Shown one piece after another: positions 1 to 5,952 of a stretch of DNA of 20,955 nucleotides. Source of the DNA: Minisyncoccota bacterium (GTDB lineage Bacteria; Patescibacteriota; Minisyncoccia; Minisyncoccales; Minisyncoccaceae); contig JAQVBN010000001.1 in assembly GCA_028690275.1 (NCBI GenBank), positions 1 through 20,955 on the forward strand, given 5' to 3'. Both the position numbers and the translations under genes were made by a program. The notes below the pieces were generated by a model that made no database searches, had not been told where the DNA came from, and saw only the letters and a program-made list of their open reading frames with translations. Each line of letters begins with the position of its first letter. Position 1 is the first letter of the stretch.

Positions 1-150
1 GAATGTTTTGGTGGAGCCAAGTGTATTGCTAATGCATACTTTAAAGATCCTTTTGCCCCAGATCCTCAATGTTGGAGATTGTTTAAAGAGCTTCCTAGCC
101 AAGAAGAAAAGTTTGAGAAAGATAATAAAAAAGAAACAAGAATTTTTTAA
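1..150 (+). CDS. C-terminal end of a radical SAM/SPASM maturase (5' part outside window)
   Basis: The frame is open from the first base and ends at TAA 148-150, giving 49 residues. It carries the last part of a SPASM auxiliary-cluster region (ECFGGAKC, then a further Cys in DPQCWRLF). The first 42 codons are identical, in the same phase, to the end of the complete gene at 2791-3822, so this is the 3' end of a second copy of that enzyme. After the shared DNA the ending differs: seven extra residues (KKETRIF) replace the single Ile of the complete copy. The family presumably binds iron-sulfur clusters and modifies a peptide. The next gene starts three bases after this stop, where the other copy is followed by a TPR gene, so the downstream neighbour was changed by rearrangement. 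Confidence 0.85.
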   Translation, partial: ECFGGAKCIANAYFKDPFAPDPQCWRLFKELPSQEEKFEKDNKKETRIF

Positions 151-152
151 TC

Positions 153-1052
153 ATGAAAACACTCGATATAAAAACAGGATTTCAATGCAATAATCAATGT
201 CAATTTTGTATACAGGGAGATAAAAGAAATTTTAAAAAGACAAAAAGCACGGAAGAAATCAAGCAAATATTAAAACAAAATTGCGATAATTTCGGAAAAT
301 TAGTATTTACTGGAGGGGAAGTGACAATTAGGGAAGATATTTTAGAAATAGTAAAATATGCTAAAGACTTAGGGTATAAAATAATACAAATTCAAACCAA
401 CGGAAGAATGTTTTCTTATTTTGATTTTTGTAAAAAATTGATTGATGCAGGAGTTACAGAGTTCGGATTATCAATACATGGTTCGACTCCGGAAATTCAT
501 GATGGTTTAACTAGGGCGGTTGGAAGTTTTGAGCAAACACTTCAAGGTATTCTTAATTTAAAAAAATTACAACAACCTGTTTTAATTAATTCGGTTGTTA
601 CAAGAATTAATTATAAAGATGCTCCCAATATAGCAAGAATATTATCAGATATAGGTGTTAAAAGCTATCAATTTGCTTTTATGCATATTAATTCTATTAT
701 TTTAAATAATGATGAAACGATAGAAAAAATAGTTCCTAGATATAAAGAAATTAAGCCTTTTGTAGAAGAAGGGCTTCAAATAGGAATTGATGCCAATGTT
801 AAATCAAGAGTAGAAACTATCCCATTTTGTATTTTACAAGAAAAATATTATAACAATATTTCACCGGATTATTTAAGAGAATCTTTTATTTATGAAGATG
901 ATAAATTAAAAGATTTTAGAAAAATGAAAAAAGACGGAGCTAAGTTAAAGGGGGAGAGATGTAGGGAGTGTAAATTTTTTGAACAATGTGAAGGGCCATG
1001 GAGCGATTATGTTAAGACTTTTGGCTTTGATGAATTTAAACCAATTAAATGA
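153..1052 (+). CDS. Radical SAM enzyme, ~300-aa tandem family, copy a
   Basis: A 299-residue radical SAM protein. The cluster motif CxxxCxFC (C12, C16, C19) binds the SAM-cleaving [4Fe-4S] cluster, and a TGGEVTIR segment matches the GGE motif for SAM binding. A Cys in the segment IPFCIL plus a C-terminal CxxCxxxxxC group ending in EGPWSDY could hold one auxiliary cluster (twitch-like rather than full SPASM). It lies in the same broad group as peptide-maturing radical SAM enzymes of Hxs loci, but I could not assign it to HxsC. It starts 3 bases after the upstream SPASM gene and overlaps the next radical SAM gene by ATGA. Three stretches of 63-68 bp are identical in DNA to the copies at 5053 and 5949, while sequence between them differs. 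The substrate is inferred to be one of the HxsA-like precursors. Confidence 0.9.
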   Translation: MKTLDIKTGFQCNNQCQFCIQGDKRNFKKTKSTEEIKQILKQNCDNFGKLVFTGGEVTIREDILEIVKYAKDLGYKIIQIQTNGRMFSYFDFCKKLIDAGVTEFGLSIHGSTPEIHDGLTRAVGSFEQTLQGILNLKKLQQPVLINSVVTRINYKDAPNIARILSDIGVKSYQFAFMHINSIILNNDETIEKIVPRYKEIKPFVEEGLQIGIDANVKSRVETIPFCILQEKYYNNISPDYLRESFIYEDDKLKDFRKMKKDGAKLKGERCRECKFFEQCEGPWSDYVKTFGFDEFKPIK

Positions 1053-1945
1053 AAGAACTTGATATAAAATTAGGTTATAATTGTAATAATAATTGTTTGT
1101 TCTGTCTAAATAAAGATAAGAGAGGTTTTGGTTATGCAACAGAAGAATTAAAAAAACAAATAGAGATATCCGCCAATAATGGTTGTAAAAAATTGATTAT
1201 TTCGGGTGGAGAACCTTTGATTTATAATAATTTTTTTGAGATTGTTAAATTTGCTAGAGAGAGGGGGATTCCTAATTATCAAATTCAAACAAACGGAAGA
1301 ATGCTTTTTTATGGTGAAATGGTTGAAAGAATAAAAAGAATTTGCCCAAATGTTGATTTTTTAGTTTCTTTTCATTATCCAAATGCAGAAATGTATAAAA
1401 AATATTCTCAAGTAGATGGCTTTAATCAGGTTTTGGAGGGTTTGAAAAATCTTCAAAAGCATAGTTTAAAATTTACAACTAACACTGTTTTGTTCAAAGA
1501 AAATATTAAATTTTTAAATGAAATTTTAAGCACATTATCAAAAGTTGACTGCAAGTATAGTCAATTTAGATTTATTGATGGACACAATGTAGGTGATGAT
1601 TTTTTTGATTTTGTTCCTAGAATGGAGGAAGCGGTATCGGAAATAAAAAAAGTGATTTTTAATTATCCTGAGTTAAAAATATATATTCATGAAATACCTG
1701 CTTGTGTTCTAGGAAGAGATTTGGAAGATTATATTACTTCTATGCCTAATATAGAAAGAGAAAACTTTAATTTAAAAAAAGAAGTTTTAACTTCTCCAGA
1801 AATTGTCAGACAACAATTTATTTATCCTAATTGTGATGGTTGTATGAATAAAATGAGGTGTTTAGGTGTTAGAAAAAGTTATTTGAAATTTTTTGACAAA
1901 AAAGAATTTAATCCTATTATTAGTAAATTAGAAAATTATGATTAA
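1049..1945 (+). CDS. Radical SAM enzyme, divergent member of the tandem family, copy b
   Basis: A 298-residue radical SAM protein with CxxxCxFC at C12, C16, C19, followed by LNKDKRGF, and a SGGEPLI segment. The C-terminal group is C-x2-C-x5-C (CDGCMNKMRCLGV), and an internal Cys in IPACVLG could complete an auxiliary cluster, as in its neighbours. It keeps the IQTNGRM segment of copy a, but the central part differs strongly: a SFHYPNAEMY segment replaces the SIHGSTPEIHDGLTR motif of the others. It is therefore the outlier of the six and may have a different substrate or reaction. It overlaps copy a by four bases and the following 62-residue gene by eight, so the three are probably translationally coupled. 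Function as a RiPP maturase is inferred from context. Confidence 0.88.
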   Translation: MKELDIKLGYNCNNNCLFCLNKDKRGFGYATEELKKQIEISANNGCKKLIISGGEPLIYNNFFEIVKFARERGIPNYQIQTNGRMLFYGEMVERIKRICPNVDFLVSFHYPNAEMYKKYSQVDGFNQVLEGLKNLQKHSLKFTTNTVLFKENIKFLNEILSTLSKVDCKYSQFRFIDGHNVGDDFFDFVPRMEEAVSEIKKVIFNYPELKIYIHEIPACVLGRDLEDYITSMPNIERENFNLKKEVLTSPEIVRQQFIYPNCDGCMNKMRCLGVRKSYLKFFDKKEFNPIISKLENYD

Positions 1946-2126
1946 AGATTATATCGTTACTTATAGAAGTAGGGAACATTACGAAGTTTTGGGTTGGTTG
2001 AGAGCAGAATCTTTAGAAGATGCGAAAAGTATGGTTAATAATAAGTTTAAGGATCAAATTAAAAAATATGGAGTTGTGGATGCTATGATTGCAGAGTGGG
2101 GAAATTCTGACAATATTCATTTATAA
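1938..2126 (+). CDS. Small conserved protein (62 aa), paralogue of 13713-13901
   Basis: I do not recognise this family. The protein has 62 residues and aligns without gaps to the 62-residue product at 13713-13901, with 29 identical positions. Shared segments are a beta-like IVxY, SREHxEVLGW, an acidic helix with EAK, QIxKY, and a closing DAxIAEW. The pattern of two strand-helix units suggests a small alpha/beta domain, with no membrane segment and no Cys. The start ATG overlaps the end of the radical SAM gene by eight bases. Both copies sit next to a pair of radical SAM genes, so it could be a precursor-recognition or enzyme-partner protein; this is inference. Conservation in both copies argues for a real gene despite its size. 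Confidence 0.8.
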   Translation: MIKDYIVTYRSREHYEVLGWLRAESLEDAKSMVNNKFKDQIKKYGVVDAMIAEWGNSDNIHL

Positions 2127-2142
2127 TATTTGCTAAATATTA
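2124..2142. promoter_or_regulatory. Inverted repeat overlapping the -35 region upstream of the first precursor
   Basis: A perfect 8-base inverted repeat with a 3-base centre (TAATATTT-GCT-AAATATTA) spans the stop codon of the 62-residue gene and covers the proposed -35 hexamer at 2130-2135. It could be an operator, or a weak AT-only hairpin. In such AT-rich DNA a chance palindrome is possible. Confidence 0.3.
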
Positions 2143-2158
2143 ATTAATGATTTATAAT
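2130..2158 (+). promoter_or_regulatory. Predicted sigma70-type promoter for the Cys/His-rich precursor gene
   Basis: TTGCTA at 2130-2135 (4 of 6 to TTGACA) and a perfect TATAAT at 2153-2158 are separated by 17 bases. Initiation would fall near 2165, about 20 bases before the ATG at 2187. It is one of only two clear promoter-like sites inside the peptide island, and a separate promoter would let the precursor be made in excess over the enzymes upstream. Confidence 0.55.
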
Positions 2159-2186
2159 ATATTTAATTTAGTGTTTATAAAATTAT

Positions 2187-2747
2187 ATGGCAAATAAATT
2201 ACCAAAAATAAAAAAAGATCTAAATGATTTTTTAACTCAAGAAGAAGGAAGTATTGATAAAAAGAACGCTGCTAATTTAGCCATTACTGCAGTTGTTTTA
2301 GGCGCGGCTTTTTATGGAGCATCAGCCGATGCACATAATAGTTATTTGCTTAATGATGTTGATGCTGGCAAGCATTCTTCTTCCGATGGAACACATTCTG
2401 TACCCAATCATGCAAGCAATCTTTTGAACACAGAGGAAAGCGGTTTACATAATTCTCATACTTCTTGTCACGCAAGTCATTTTTCCTGTTCTCATAGTTC
2501 CCATGAATCTTGCCATGGTTCATGTCATGATGATCATAGTTCGTGTCATTGTTCTTGTGCTCATGGGTCTTCCACAGATTGTAATTGTCATTTTAGTACA
2601 CCTGATTATGATAGTGGCTCTCCATATTGTGACTACAACGATCATAGTAATTGCCACTGTTCTTGTGATCATGGCTCTCATGAATCTTGCCATAGTTCAT
2701 GTCATACTAACCATAGTAATTGTAGTCATTCTAATTCGGCAACATAA
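2187..2747 (+). CDS. hxsA: HxsA-like precursor peptide with Cys/His/Ser-rich repeat core
   Basis: A 186-residue precursor. Residues 1-27 are a charged, presumably cytosolic leader (DFLTQEEGSIDKK at 14-26). Residues 28-46 are a hydrophobic segment ending in A47-D48-A49|H50, a plausible signal peptidase I site. HxS motifs begin exactly there (H50-N-S, H63-S-S, H70-S, H88-N-S, H91-T-S). From residue 94 to the end the core is dominated by Cys, His and Ser with units such as HESCHGSCH and HSSCHCSC; I count 16 Cys, all after residue 93. Residues 1-93 align without gaps to the precursor at 11841, whose core is entirely different. His-Xaa-Ser repeats and the HxsB/HxsD genes nearby support the HxsA name. 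The product could be a crosslinked or metal-binding surface peptide; this is inference. It has its own promoter and is followed 43 bases later by a SPASM maturase. Confidence 0.8.
   Translation: MANKLPKIKKDLNDFLTQEEGSIDKKNAANLAITAVVLGAAFYGASADAHNSYLLNDVDAGKHSSSDGTHSVPNHASNLLNTEESGLHNSHTSCHASHFSCSHSSHESCHGSCHDDHSSCHCSCAHGSSTDCNCHFSTPDYDSGSPYCDYNDHSNCHCSCDHGSHESCHSSCHTNHSNCSHSNSAT
2466..2744 (+). repeat. Irregular Cys/His/Ser repeat region in the first precursor core
   Basis: This part encodes residues 94-186. Units of three residues such as HSS, HES, HGS alternate with SCH steps. At DNA level 2502-2528 and 2679-2705 are a 27-base direct repeat with one mismatch, so part of the core arose by internal duplication. 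Confidence 0.7.
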
Positions 2748-2778
2748 CAATTGTAAAATAGCTCTCAATCCTTTATAC

Positions 2779-2805
2779 TTGTAAGTAAGAATGTTTCACT
2801 TACAA
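2779..2805 (+). promoter_or_regulatory. Stem-loop enclosing the start codon of the SPASM maturase
   Basis: TTGTAAGT at 2779-2786 and ACTTACAA at 2798-2805 form a perfect 8-bp stem with an 11-base loop. The ATG at 2791-2793 lies in the loop. In a transcript reading through from the precursor gene this could lower translation of the enzyme relative to the precursor. No function is proven and an 8-bp stem can occur by chance. Confidence 0.4.
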
Positions 2806-3822
2806 TGGCACATAACCGAAAGATGCAATCTTTGTTGTACTCATTGCTACAAAGAAGAGAAATTAATTAAAGAAGAGATATCTACCTCTCAAGTTTTTGA
2901 AATCTTAGGAAAGTATTACGACCAATTAGATGCTTGGAATTTTGATAAAAGTAATAACAAAATATCTTTAACGGGTGGAGAGCCTTTTATTCGAGAAGAT
3001 ATTTGGGATATTTTAGAAAATTGTTATCAACACAGAGAAAAGATTACCTATGGTTTTCTTTCTAATGGTACTTTAATTACCGAAGAAGTAGCTTCTAAAT
3101 TAAAAGATCTTCATGTTGCATACGTTCAAGTTAGCTTGGAAGGATTACAAGAGATTAATGATCAGATTAGGGGTAGAGGTTCTTTTGAAAAAGCTATTCG
3201 AGGATTAAAGTTTTTAATTAAAAATAATATTTCTACTAGTATCTCTACAACCGTTACTACCAAAAATCTTAACGAAGTTCCTAAATTAATTAATCTTACC
3301 AAGGAACTTGGAGTTTCGGGAATAGGTATTAGAAGATTGGTTCCAATTGGAATGGGAAAAAAGATGGAAAATCTAATGATTACTCCACAACAGACCAGAG
3401 AGTTGTTTCAATATGTTTTGGGGAAGAATAAGAGAAATATTGGGGTTGGCTGCGAAAAAGGATTGTTCGCACAAGAAGGACGTAGTGTTGGAGGATTCTG
3501 TTGTACAGGATATAACACTCTTTCTGTCTTACCCAACGCCGATGTCTATCCCTGCAGAAGACTACCAATATTATCAGGCAATCTTCTTAAAGATAATTTT
3601 GAAGATATTTTAAAGAATAGCAAACCACTAAGAGAACTTAGGAATTTGAACAATATAAACAAAAAATGTCAGTCTTGTCCATATTTTAACGAATGTTTTG
3701 GTGGAGCCAAGTGTATTGCTAATGCATACTTTAAAGATCCTTTTGCCCCAGATCCTCAATGTTGGAGATTGTTTAAAGAGCTTCCTAGCCAAGAAGAAAA
3801 GTTTGAGAAAGATAATATATGA
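2791..3822 (+). CDS. Radical SAM/SPASM peptide maturase
   Basis: A 343-residue protein. The N-terminus FHLQWHITERCNL leads into CxxxCxxC (C12, C16, C19), and TGGEPFI is the GGE motif. The C-terminal third is Cys-rich (a GFCCTG pair, VYPCRRL, CQSCPYFNECFGG and later C residues), the layout of a SPASM domain carrying two auxiliary [4Fe-4S] clusters, as in thioether- or C-C-forming RiPP maturases. It directly follows the Cys-rich precursor at 2187, its likely substrate. The ATG lies in a hairpin loop. The stop overlaps the next gene's start (ATGA). The last 126 bases of the coding part recur at 1-126. By eye its codons are somewhat richer in G and C than those of the surrounding radical SAM genes. 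I could not assign it to a named subfamily; similarity to the ACGX-system enzymes is an impression only. Confidence 0.92.
   Translation: MFHLQWHITERCNLCCTHCYKEEKLIKEEISTSQVFEILGKYYDQLDAWNFDKSNNKISLTGGEPFIREDIWDILENCYQHREKITYGFLSNGTLITEEVASKLKDLHVAYVQVSLEGLQEINDQIRGRGSFEKAIRGLKFLIKNNISTSISTTVTTKNLNEVPKLINLTKELGVSGIGIRRLVPIGMGKKMENLMITPQQTRELFQYVLGKNKRNIGVGCEKGLFAQEGRSVGGFCCTGYNTLSVLPNADVYPCRRLPILSGNLLKDNFEDILKNSKPLRELRNLNNINKKCQSCPYFNECFGGAKCIANAYFKDPFAPDPQCWRLFKELPSQEEKFEKDNI
3691..3817 (+). repeat. Direct repeat, second copy of the sequence at 1-127
   Basis: Bases 3691-3817 are identical by eye to 1-127, in the same strand and reading frame. The left copy runs off the window edge, so the true repeat is longer. 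The two copies diverge just before the stop codon. Confidence 0.95.
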
Positions 3823-5066
3823 TTAAAATAATTTTATTCGTTTTATTTCTATTTGTAGGTTTTATTTTTTTTAAAGAATTTAAGAATTACAAAAAAAAAG
3901 CTCTTCAGAGAGCGACAGATTCTTTCGAAAAAGGAGATATAGAAAAAACAGAAAAAATTTATAAAAATTTAATTAAGAAAAAATCTCCTGATTATATTCA
4001 AGCTATGGATAGATTGGGGAGGTTTTATTATTATAGAAAAAAATACAAAAAGGCGAAGAAGGTTTTTGAGGATTTGTATGAATTAAAACTTAAAAAAAAT
4101 AATGCCACTTCAAGTGCCGTCAATTATTTATCTTTAATTGCCAACAAGCAGGGCGATTATGATTTGGCAATTGAGTATATAATAAGGTTTGAGGAATTAG
4201 GAACAGGAGATTTTATTTTAAAATCAAACGCTTCTTCAAGTAGTGCTTTTTTAATATTGTCGAGATGTTATTTAAAGAAAGGAGATATCGAAAAATCAGA
4301 AACATATCTTGAAAAATATTTTTCGATGCATGCTGAACAGATGGAGGCGGGGTTTAAACAACAAGGAGAGAATTTTTTAGAATTAGCCGAGTACGATAAG
4401 GCAAAAAAGTGTTTTGAAAAAATAAATAAGAAAAATTTAGTAAAAACAGAGCAAAGCGAACTGAGTCATCTTTTGTCAATGGCGCTTTTAGGGAAAAAAG
4501 ACTACAAAAATATTTTAGAAATGGATAGAAATAATTCTTTTTTGATGGATAATAAAAGTAGTCTATTTTTTTCTATTTATAGCACGGCTATAGCTTACAT
4601 AAAGACTGGAAAGTTTGAAGAGGCTAAAAAGAAATTAAATTTATGTTTTGAGTTGGTGGTGTTTATGGATTTGAATAATTTTTACAATTTTTACAATTTT
4701 AGTCTTTTAAGACATTATTCCTTGGGAATTTTAAATTCTTATGAAAAAAAATACAAAGAAGCAGAAGATTGTTTTAAAAGAAACATTGAAATAATAGAAA
4801 AAATTCCTGAGATAAGATATAAATATTTTATGGAAAAAATTAATATTATTTTTTTAAAGCTTTTATCTTTATATGAATTAGCCAGAATAAATTGGTCTAA
4901 AAAAGATCCTTCAAAAGCAAAACAATATATATTTCTAGCTATTAATTTAATTGAAGCATTAAAAATAGAAGAAAAGAAAATAATTGAGTTAAAAGAGGTT
5001 GGAAATGAGGGTTCTATTATAAAAAAAATTAATAATTTAAATTTAGAAATTAATGAAAAAACTTGA
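3819..5066 (+). CDS. Membrane-anchored TPR-repeat protein
   Basis: A 415-residue protein. Residues 2-18 (MIKIILFVLFLFVGFIFF region) form one membrane anchor, followed by a Lys-rich stretch and helical tetratricopeptide-like repeats, visible as recurring segments such as GRFYYYRKKYKKAKKVFEDL, QGDYDLAIEYI and KKGDIEKSETYLEKYF. The C-terminus carries LKEVGNEGSIIKKINNLN, conserved in the paralogue at 12467. The repeats probably form a scaffold for peptide or enzyme binding on the cytosolic face; the orientation is inferred. The start overlaps the SPASM gene by ATGA, and the 3' end overlaps the next radical SAM gene by 14 bases. The same position, after a precursor or maturase and before paired radical SAM genes, is used by the second copy, so it is probably part of the peptide system. 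Confidence 0.85.
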   Translation: MIKIILFVLFLFVGFIFFKEFKNYKKKALQRATDSFEKGDIEKTEKIYKNLIKKKSPDYIQAMDRLGRFYYYRKKYKKAKKVFEDLYELKLKKNNATSSAVNYLSLIANKQGDYDLAIEYIIRFEELGTGDFILKSNASSSSAFLILSRCYLKKGDIEKSETYLEKYFSMHAEQMEAGFKQQGENFLELAEYDKAKKCFEKINKKNLVKTEQSELSHLLSMALLGKKDYKNILEMDRNNSFLMDNKSSLFFSIYSTAIAYIKTGKFEEAKKKLNLCFELVVFMDLNNFYNFYNFSLLRHYSLGILNSYEKKYKEAEDCFKRNIEIIEKIPEIRYKYFMEKINIIFLKLLSLYELARINWSKKDPSKAKQYIFLAINLIEALKIEEKKIIELKEVGNEGSIIKKINNLNLEINEKT

Positions 5067-5952
5067 TATTAAATTAGGTTATACTTGTAATAATTTGTGT
5101 AAATTTTGTATACAGGGCAATAAAAGAGATCTTAAGGACTCTCAAACAACAAGTGAGGTAAAGAAAACTTTATTAGAGAATAGTTTTAATTTTAAAGAAG
5201 TGGTTTTTACTGGTGGGGAGGTAACGATTAGAAATGATATTTTCGAATTGGTTAAATTTGCAAAAGAATGTGGATACAAAACAATAAGAATTCAAACTAA
5301 CGGAAGAATTTTTTCATATTTTGATTTTTGTCAAAAAATAATTGATGCTGGAGCGAATGAATTCATGCCATCTATTCATGGTTCAACCCCAGAAATTCAT
5401 GATGGTTTAACTAGGGCGGTTGGAAGTTTTGAGCAAACACTTCAAGGTATTCTTAATTTGAAAAAATTGCAACAAGGTGTTTTTATCAATACAGTGGTAA
5501 CAAGAATCAATTACAAAGATATGCCTAATATTGCAAAAATGTTATCTGATATTAAAGTGAATAGTTACCAATTTGCTTTTATGCATATTAATTCTAGTAT
5601 TCAAAAAGATATAAAATTAGTTGAAGAAATAGTTCCTAGATATAAAGAAATTAAGCCTTTTGTAGAAGAAGGGCTTCAAATAGGAATTGATGCTAACGTT
5701 AAATCAAAAGCAGAAGCTTTCCCTTTTTGTACATTAAATGAAAAATATCATGCTCATATTTCTGAAAATTATATGCCAAATGTTTTTATTTATGAAGATA
5801 AAAAACTTTCTAATTTTAATCAAATGAAAAAAGACGGAGCTAAGTTAAAGGGGGAGAGATGTAGGGAGTGTAAATTTTTTGAACGATGCGAAGGTCCATG
5901 GAGTGACTATCCTAGAATTTTTGGCTTTAATGAATTTAAACCAATTAAATGA
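5053..5952 (+). CDS. Radical SAM enzyme, ~300-aa tandem family, copy c
   Basis: A 299-residue radical SAM protein with CxxxCxFC at C12, C16, C19, FTGGEVTIR as the SAM-binding GGE segment, and an internal FPFCTL plus C-terminal CRECKFFERC for a probable auxiliary cluster. The start was chosen because MKKLDIKLGYTCNN matches the N-termini of the sister copies; it overlaps the end of the TPR gene by 14 bases. The 3' half (5509-5940) is identical in DNA to that of the next gene, while the first half differs between residues about 27 and 50 and again around 95-155. The two stand as a pair, overlapping by ATGA. Variation confined to some segments may mean different substrate positions; this is inference. 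Confidence 0.9.
   Translation: MKKLDIKLGYTCNNLCKFCIQGNKRDLKDSQTTSEVKKTLLENSFNFKEVVFTGGEVTIRNDIFELVKFAKECGYKTIRIQTNGRIFSYFDFCQKIIDAGANEFMPSIHGSTPEIHDGLTRAVGSFEQTLQGILNLKKLQQGVFINTVVTRINYKDMPNIAKMLSDIKVNSYQFAFMHINSSIQKDIKLVEEIVPRYKEIKPFVEEGLQIGIDANVKSKAEAFPFCTLNEKYHAHISENYMPNVFIYEDKKLSNFNQMKKDGAKLKGERCRECKFFERCEGPWSDYPRIFGFNEFKPIK
5509..5940 (+). repeat. 432-bp exact direct repeat, copy 1 (copy 2 at 6405-6836)
   Basis: Line-by-line comparison shows no difference between 5509-5940 and 6405-6836, a constant offset of 896 bases. It covers the 3' half of two adjacent radical SAM genes. An identical stretch also starts at the 5' end (from 5071 against 5967, about 60 bases). This indicates recent tandem duplication followed by divergence or gene conversion. 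Confidence 0.93.

Noticed and set aside
153..1052. Naming the ~300-aa radical SAM genes hxsC
   Set aside because: They share general layout with HxsC as I recall it, but I could not match specific HxsC segments, and six copies make a one-to-one name unsafe.
153..1945. Copies a and b as one frameshifted gene
   Set aside because: Each has its own complete CxxxCxFC motif, GGE segment and C-terminal Cys group; they are two genes overlapping by four bases.
2503..2784. Overlapping hydrophobic open frame inside the first precursor gene
   Set aside because: It is the shifted reading of the Cys/His repeat, rich in Val and Ile only because of the repeated codons.
3691..3817. Terminal repeat of an insertion sequence
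   Set aside because: The repeat is coding sequence in the same frame in both copies, with no transposase or inverted ends nearby.
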